From the NCBI GenBank assembly GCA_947499275.1, contig CANMNM010000032.1, positions 1 to 9,319 of the forward strand: DNA of 9,319 bases, written 5' to 3'. The DNA is from Actinomycetota bacterium (GTDB taxonomy: Bacteria > Actinomycetota > Actinomycetes > S36-B12). Both the position numbers and the translations under genes were made by a program. The notes beneath the pieces were generated by a model. That model was not told the origin of the DNA. It saw only the letters and a list, made by a program, of their open reading frames with translations, and made no database searches. Below, piece after piece: positions 6,401-9,319 of this stretch; within the stretch, counting starts at the first letter, position 1, and each line of letters starts with the position of its first letter.

Positions 6401-7080
6401 ACCGTCAACTTATTTGAGCGAGCTCGACGAACGATGTCCTCGTAACTGGCCCAGAAAGTTGTGAAGTCCATGTCTTGGGCGGCTTTTATATTTGGGACGA
6501 GGAGCTGGCGGGTTCCATCAGGTTTAGCAATATCGATAGCTAAACCGATATTGATATCCGTATTGAGTCTGATCGCTGGTTTCCCATCGAGTTCTTCATA
6601 CGCATAATTCATTTCGGGTTGAGCTTTGACTGCTTGAACAAGCGCATAAGCGATGATGTGGGTAAAGGAGACCTTTCCACCGCGGCCGCGTGCAAGGTGG
6701 TTGTTGATAACAACACGGTTGTCAAAAAGAAGTTTCACCGGAAGTGAACGCACGCTGGTTGCTGTCGGGACGCTGAGGCTTTCTTCCATGTTTGTCACGA
6801 CTCGTGCCGCGGCACCCTTGAGTCGCTCGATATCGCCTGTCTCAGAAGTGTGTGACGAAGGTGTCTGCGTGGTTGGCGCAGCTGGAGCGGGGGTCGAGGC
6901 TGTGACACTCGCCAAAGGAGCAATTGCCGCATGCTGCTCTTTGGCTGTGTAGCCATCGAAAAAGTCCCACCAGGCTGGATCAACAGAGGATCTGTCGTTC
7001 TGAAATTGTTGATACAACTCGTCGACGAGCCAGTCATTGGGTCCAAATTGGTCGGGAGGCTCAGAGCCCAGGTTAGCCAC
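3484..7080 (-). CDS. kgd: Multifunctional 2-oxoglutarate dehydrogenase E1/E2 component (2-oxoglutarate decarboxylase)
   Basis: This 1198-aa protein (also called OdhA or SucA) catalyses thiamine-diphosphate-dependent decarboxylation of 2-oxoglutarate and succinyl transfer in the TCA cycle. Domains in order: a short E1 N-terminal segment (about 8-44, NDWLVDELYQQF and VDPAWWDFF); an Ala/Pro/Thr-rich linker (about 52-80); an E2-type acyltransferase domain (about 95-320) with the active-site motif DHRIIQG at 295-301; then the E1 domains. The E1 part shows MPHRGRLNVLAN (520-531), the thiamine-binding GDAAFAGQG...NNQVGF (621-659), the pyrimidine-binding region with WEAQFGDF (953-960), and a C-terminal domain to the end. 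No lipoyl domain is present, as is normal for actinobacterial fusions, which borrow lipoylated E2 and Lpd from the pyruvate complex. Length is close to mycobacterial Kgd. Start is GTG 7080 with GAGAGGA six bases upstream. In relatives, GarA/OdhI inhibits the enzyme; nothing here tests that. Confidence 0.98.
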   Translation of the reverse strand: MANLGSEPPDQFGPNDWLVDELYQQFQNDRSSVDPAWWDFFDGYTAKEQHAAIAPLASVTASTPAPAAPTTQTPSSHTSETGDIERLKGAAARVVTNMEESLSVPTATSVRSLPVKLLFDNRVVINNHLARGRGGKVSFTHIIAYALVQAVKAQPEMNYAYEELDGKPAIRLNTDINIGLAIDIAKPDGTRQLLVPNIKAAQDMDFTTFWASYEDIVRRARSNKLTVEDFAGTTISLTNPGTIGTNHSIPRLVTGQGAIIGVGSMEYPAQWQGASEESIVRNAVSKILTLTSTYDHRIIQGAQSGEFLRKMHMLILGEDNFYGDIFRDLRIPYVPIQWAVDISANHETDLDKNVRVQEIIHAFRVRGHLMADLDPLEYHQRMHPDLDVLSHGLTLWDLDREFATGGFGNEPLMKLRRILGVLRDSYTRTVGIEYMHIQDPVERKWIQERVEIPHVKPDPADQLRILRKLNEAEALENFLQTKYVGQKRFSLEGSESLIPMLDEILAQSANNEILEVAIGMPHRGRLNVLANIAGKSFGQIFREFEGEYAENSVQGSGDVKYHLGTTGSYVSAEGGHTSVYLAANPSHLEAVDPVLEGIVRAKQDLLPAERRYDILPVLIHGDAAFAGQGVVAETLQLSQLQGYRTGGTIHIVVNNQVGFTTSPRYSRSSVYSTDVARMIQAPIFHVNGDDPEAVIFVAQLAFDFRQTFGKDVVIDQVTYRKRGHNEADDPSLTQPLMYAIIDNKRSVRKHYTDSLIGRGDITLEEAEEVLKHFQEQLENVFQETRADEPDTEFTASARAITKTGQINLAPQTPSQDVDTSITQTQIDTVIASQLTLPEGFNVHPRLAPQLQRRAQMVADNTIDWGMGEALAVGSLLMEGRTVRLAGQDSRRGTFGHRHMVIVDKETGWQYKPLKQCYRDGGKLYVYDSSLSEFAGLGFEYGYSVARPDALVIWEAQFGDFVNGAQTIIDEFISSGEQKWGQRSAITLLLPHGQEGQGPDHSSGRIERFLQLCAQDNMSIAVPSTPASYFHLLRWQVLSQLSRPLIVFTPKSLLRSKASVSTSEEFTTGVFRPFIPDTQFTGAGVTKVLICSGKVYFDLLAYRDANNITDTAIVRLERIYPLPGVSLPAMAKQYPDADLRWVQEEPANQGAWSFIALNVPTLINRGISCVSRSASSAPAVGTHQRHEEDQKALIESAFN

Positions 7081-7090
7081 GTTTTTTCCT

Positions 7091-7113
7091 CTCGCAGGCG
7101 ACCTAATTGCGAG
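7091..7113 (-). promoter_or_regulatory. Small hairpin in the kgd leader touching its ribosome-binding site
   Basis: CTCGCA (7091-7096) and TGCGAG (7108-7113) are perfect inverted repeats around an 11-base loop. In the kgd mRNA the 3' arm runs into the Shine-Dalgarno GAGAGGA (plus 7087-7093), so the stem shares three bases with it. The same TGCGAGA heptamer recurs at 7153-7159, so it could instead be a protein-binding site. Stem is only six base pairs. Confidence 0.3.
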
Positions 7114-7116
7114 ACA

Positions 7117-7122
7117 ACCCTA
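7117..7122 (-). promoter_or_regulatory. Candidate -10 box of kgd
   Basis: The minus strand reads TAGGGT, fitting TAnnnT. Transcription would begin near 7110, giving a leader of about 30 bases with a good ribosome-binding site. No convincing -35 hexamer is seen at 16-18 bases upstream, so confidence is low. Confidence 0.35.
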
Positions 7123-7186
7123 TGGCGCAGTCCTCATGGACGCGGGTGAGGGTGCGAGATAACTCAAACTAGGGAAGGCTGATCAC

Positions 7187-7939
7187 ATGGGCAACACGGA
7201 TCGCGGCACCGCACTCATCACCGGTGGAGCTTCCGGGATTGGTTTTGCCGTCGCCAAACAACTGGGCCAGGCCGGGTTTACCGTCGCGGTTCTGGGGAGC
7301 ACGGAGCAAAGTGGCAAGCGTGCTGCAACGCAACTGGGTGAACTTGGCATTGATGCGGTCGGTGACGGTGCCGATCTTGCAGATCCCACTTCCGTTTCGC
7401 AGTTGCGAGAGCGTTTGGGGTCCTTGGCGCAACCTCAAATTCTGGTGTGCTCAGCAGGAGTCATGAGTGAAAAAATGTCCAAAACCTTAAAATCCACATC
7501 ACAGGATTGGGATCGGGTGATGGGTATCAACCTTTTTGGAGTGGTGAACACCCTGACAAATTTTGCCCCACCCATGGTGGCCGCTCGCTCCGGCAGGGTT
7601 ATCGCGCTTTCCGCCTGTTTGGGACGGTTTAGCGGTCCCGGTACGAGTGGCGGTTTGGCCCCTTACCGGGTGAGTAAGGCCGCGCTGAACGCCCTGATTC
7701 GCAATTTCGCGGCGGAAACGGGATGGGGTAGCCGAGGGGTGCTCGTCGATGCGGTGTGTCCCAACCACTGCCGGACGCCGATGGGTGGCCCTGATGCTCC
7801 CCGTTCAGCAGAGCAGGGGGCCGAAACAGTCACATGGTTGGCTCAAACCGATCTCACGGGTCGCCAGCAGGAACTGGGTGAGGTCGATTTTCCTGCAACA
7901 GGGTTGCTCTGGGAGGACCGGCAAGTCATACCTTGGTAG
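7187..7939 (+). CDS. Short-chain dehydrogenase/reductase (SDR), carbonyl-reductase-like
   Basis: The 250-aa protein is a classical SDR oxidoreductase using NAD(H) or NADP(H). The cofactor loop TGGASGIG is at 12-19, SAG (usually NAG) at 89-91, and the catalytic set is Asn115, Ser142, Tyr160 and Lys164 (PYRVSKAALN). The stretch after the active site, CPNHCRTPMGGPDAPRSAEQGAETVTWLA (191-219), has the CPGxxxTxMGGxxAxRxxxxGA pattern typical of carbonyl-reductase-like SDRs, with Asn-His in place of the usual Gly. Substrate cannot be inferred. The ATG at 7187 has AGGGAAGG eight bases upstream. The gene is divergent from kgd across a 106-base gap and precedes the transpeptidase gene by 95 bases. G+C is clearly higher than in the sigma operon (7201-7260 is 37 of 60 by hand count). 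Confidence 0.92.
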   Translation: MGNTDRGTALITGGASGIGFAVAKQLGQAGFTVAVLGSTEQSGKRAATQLGELGIDAVGDGADLADPTSVSQLRERLGSLAQPQILVCSAGVMSEKMSKTLKSTSQDWDRVMGINLFGVVNTLTNFAPPMVAARSGRVIALSACLGRFSGPGTSGGLAPYRVSKAALNALIRNFAAETGWGSRGVLVDAVCPNHCRTPMGGPDAPRSAEQGAETVTWLAQTDLTGRQQELGEVDFPATGLLWEDRQVIPW

Positions 7940-7969
7940 CCGGCCGAGGGCATTCCCGCTGCAGGTACT

Positions 7970-7975
7970 TATCAT
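7970..7975 (+). promoter_or_regulatory. Possible -10 box for the L,D-transpeptidase gene
   Basis: TATCAT differs from TATAAT at one position and lies in the gap after the dehydrogenase gene, about 60 bases before the ATG at 8035. No -35 hexamer is visible. The transpeptidase gene may also be read from the dehydrogenase promoter. Confidence 0.25.
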
Positions 7976-8034
7976 TACGAAGGCGCATTCGAGACAATTG
8001 GTAATCACCAGCGCCAGGATTAGGGGAATGGTTC

Positions 8035-9319
8035 ATGCGAGGCTCCGTGCGGGCGGTATTGGGGGGAGGAGTCACCGCCTCAATTATTGCTCTCCTGTTA
8101 CCGGCTCAGGCGGTTGCAGTTGAGGGTCAACTCTCGCCACCCGCGATCATTTCGGTGATGCCGGGAGCGAGCGCGACAGACCTGGATGTTGTGTACTCAG
8201 CCCAGGTTCCCGACCCCGGTCAAAGCGACGGTTTTCCACTGATTTATCAAATTTCAGTCGACACGGTGAATTGGTCACCCTGTCCCACACTTGTGATCCC
8301 AGAAAACGCAGTTGTGGGAAGTCCAATCCAAGGGGCATGTCCACTTTCCGGCTTGGAGCCACTGCGCAGCTACGGCGTGTACATGCGTTCTGCTCAAGGG
8401 CTGGCTTCAAGTGCATTCGTCGGTCCCATTGTCGCAACGACCCAGCCCCCTGTAGGGACGGATCCTGCCAAGCCCATAAAACTTCCCATGAGTCGTAAAT
8501 GGGTCGGCGCAAAATTCATTGCCGCAAGTAATTCTCTTCGTGTGGATGGATCCAAAGTGAAAGTGGGAGTAGGGGTGTTGCCGAAGATCGTTTTTACCAC
8601 CAACATCTCGGATAAAAAAACAGTTGAAGAAAATTTAATTGTGTCTGCACAATTGCCCGGTGGGAAACTTGTACCAGTTGAGGGAGCTTGGGGTTGGGTC
8701 AGCGACACTTCAGCAGTATTCCGTCCGAAAAAATATTGGCCAGGAAAGTCAACAATCCGAGTTGCATCGCTTCTGGGACGAACAATTCTTGGAAATAGTG
8801 GGTCAAAGGCGCTCATAGGAATAGCGAAATTGAATACAACGTATTCATTTCAAACTGCACGCGCGTTTATCGCAAAAGTTGACGGTAAAACTAGGCAGAT
8901 GAAAGTTTATGTCGACGGCGCCAAAGTTCAAATATTTAAAGTTTCACTTGGTAAAGACGAATGGGAAACGCGCAATGGAACCAAAGTAATCAGCACCTCA
9001 AAAGAGGAAGAAAAAACCTACCGGAGTGAATCATTAGGTCTGACTGAACCCGAGGATCAATACGAACTCGATGCCCGTTGGAATACCCGCTTAACTCCCA
9101 CCGGTGAATTCATTCATGCGGCGCCATGGGCTTACGGTCGATTGGGCGTCTACAACGGATCACATGGTTGTACAAATATGTTCGAAGAAGACGCCAAATG
9201 GATCTACAACGAAACCATTCCAGGAGATGTCGTTGTCTATGCAAACACCGGTGGACAAGTTGTCGAACCCTGGAATGGTCCGGGTGGTTTGTGGAATATC
9301 CCGTGGAGCAAGTGGATTG
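8035..9319 (+). CDS. Secreted L,D-transpeptidase (YkuD domain) with FN3-like and Ig-like domains, 3' end cut off
   Basis: It would form 3-3 cross-links in peptidoglycan, outside the membrane. The 428 residues seen are: a Sec signal peptide (1-28, cleavage likely at AVA-VE, no lipobox); a fibronectin-type-III-like domain (about 36-137) with Cys83 and Cys102 that could pair; a mycobacterial-type Ig-like Ldt domain (about 168-275, with VEGAWGWVSDTSAVFRPKKYW); and a YkuD catalytic domain (about 277-405). The active site is complete: His361 in FIHAAPW, then SHGCTN with His377 and nucleophile Cys379. The final WNIPWSKWI matches the end of LdtMt2-like enzymes, so only a few residues should be missing. 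The ATG at 8035 has AGGGGA seven bases upstream; ATG 8028 is in another frame. Base composition drops from about 62% to 32% G+C between 8401-8460 and 8581-8640. Confidence 0.92.
   Translation, partial: MRGSVRAVLGGGVTASIIALLLPAQAVAVEGQLSPPAIISVMPGASATDLDVVYSAQVPDPGQSDGFPLIYQISVDTVNWSPCPTLVIPENAVVGSPIQGACPLSGLEPLRSYGVYMRSAQGLASSAFVGPIVATTQPPVGTDPAKPIKLPMSRKWVGAKFIAASNSLRVDGSKVKVGVGVLPKIVFTTNISDKKTVEENLIVSAQLPGGKLVPVEGAWGWVSDTSAVFRPKKYWPGKSTIRVASLLGRTILGNSGSKALIGIAKLNTTYSFQTARAFIAKVDGKTRQMKVYVDGAKVQIFKVSLGKDEWETRNGTKVISTSKEEEKTYRSESLGLTEPEDQYELDARWNTRLTPTGEFIHAAPWAYGRLGVYNGSHGCTNMFEEDAKWIYNETIPGDVVVYANTGGQVVEPWNGPGGLWNIPWSKWI

Noticed and set aside
6800..6930. Ala/Pro/Thr-rich stretch near the Kgd N-terminus as a possible separate gene or repeat
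   Set aside because: It is the normal flexible linker between the short E1 N-terminal segment and the E2 domain in actinobacterial Kgd proteins, and the frame is unbroken.
8394..8816. A 140-codon open frame on the minus strand
   Set aside because: It is antisense to the Ig-like domain of the L,D-transpeptidase and shows no recognisable motif.

Overview
This window reads as chromosomal DNA from an actinobacterium. The main evidence is a fused 2-oxoglutarate dehydrogenase E1/E2 protein of the Kgd/OdhA type, a DUF6104 gene directly behind it, a nickel superoxide dismutase paired with its dedicated protease, a SigB/SigF-type sigma factor behind an RsbW-like protein, and a mycobacterial-style L,D-transpeptidase. 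G+C looks close to 50% rather than the 65-70% of soil actinobacteria, intergenic gaps are short, and several start codons sit six bases after a TAnnnT hexamer, as in leaderless mRNAs. These traits fit a streamlined, perhaps aquatic, lineage such as Nanopelagicales, but that placement is an inference. There is no sign of mobile DNA, CRISPR or RNA genes.

Layout. (1) 1-777: the start of a diacylglycerol-kinase-family lipid kinase on the minus strand, cut by the window edge, diverges from a small four-helix membrane protein on the plus strand. (2) 731-2348: a tightly packed minus-strand operon runs acetyltransferase, anti-sigma-like protein, sigma factor; its last gene overlaps the membrane-protein gene tail to tail by 47 bases. 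(3) 2380-3283: a nickel superoxide dismutase cassette. sodN (minus) and its maturation protease sodX (plus) are divergent around a 105-base promoter region, and sodN ends in a strong hairpin terminator. (4) 3287-7080: kgd and the 59-aa DUF6104 gene form a minus-strand operon. (5) 7187-9319: plus-strand short-chain dehydrogenase, then a secreted L,D-transpeptidase that lacks only its last residues.

How the genes work together. Kgd supplies the E1 and E2 activities that move carbon through the TCA cycle at 2-oxoglutarate. SodX would trim the SodN propeptide to expose the His that binds nickel. The sigma/anti-sigma pair is probably a stress-response switch, and the transpeptidase cross-links peptidoglycan outside the membrane. 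Most of this is conserved actinobacterial housekeeping. I see no convincing new multi-gene system. The points most worth a second look are the degenerate anti-sigma protein co-operonic with an acetyltransferase, the shared palindrome between sodN and sodX, the leaderless-start pattern, and a base-composition shift at a domain boundary in the transpeptidase gene.
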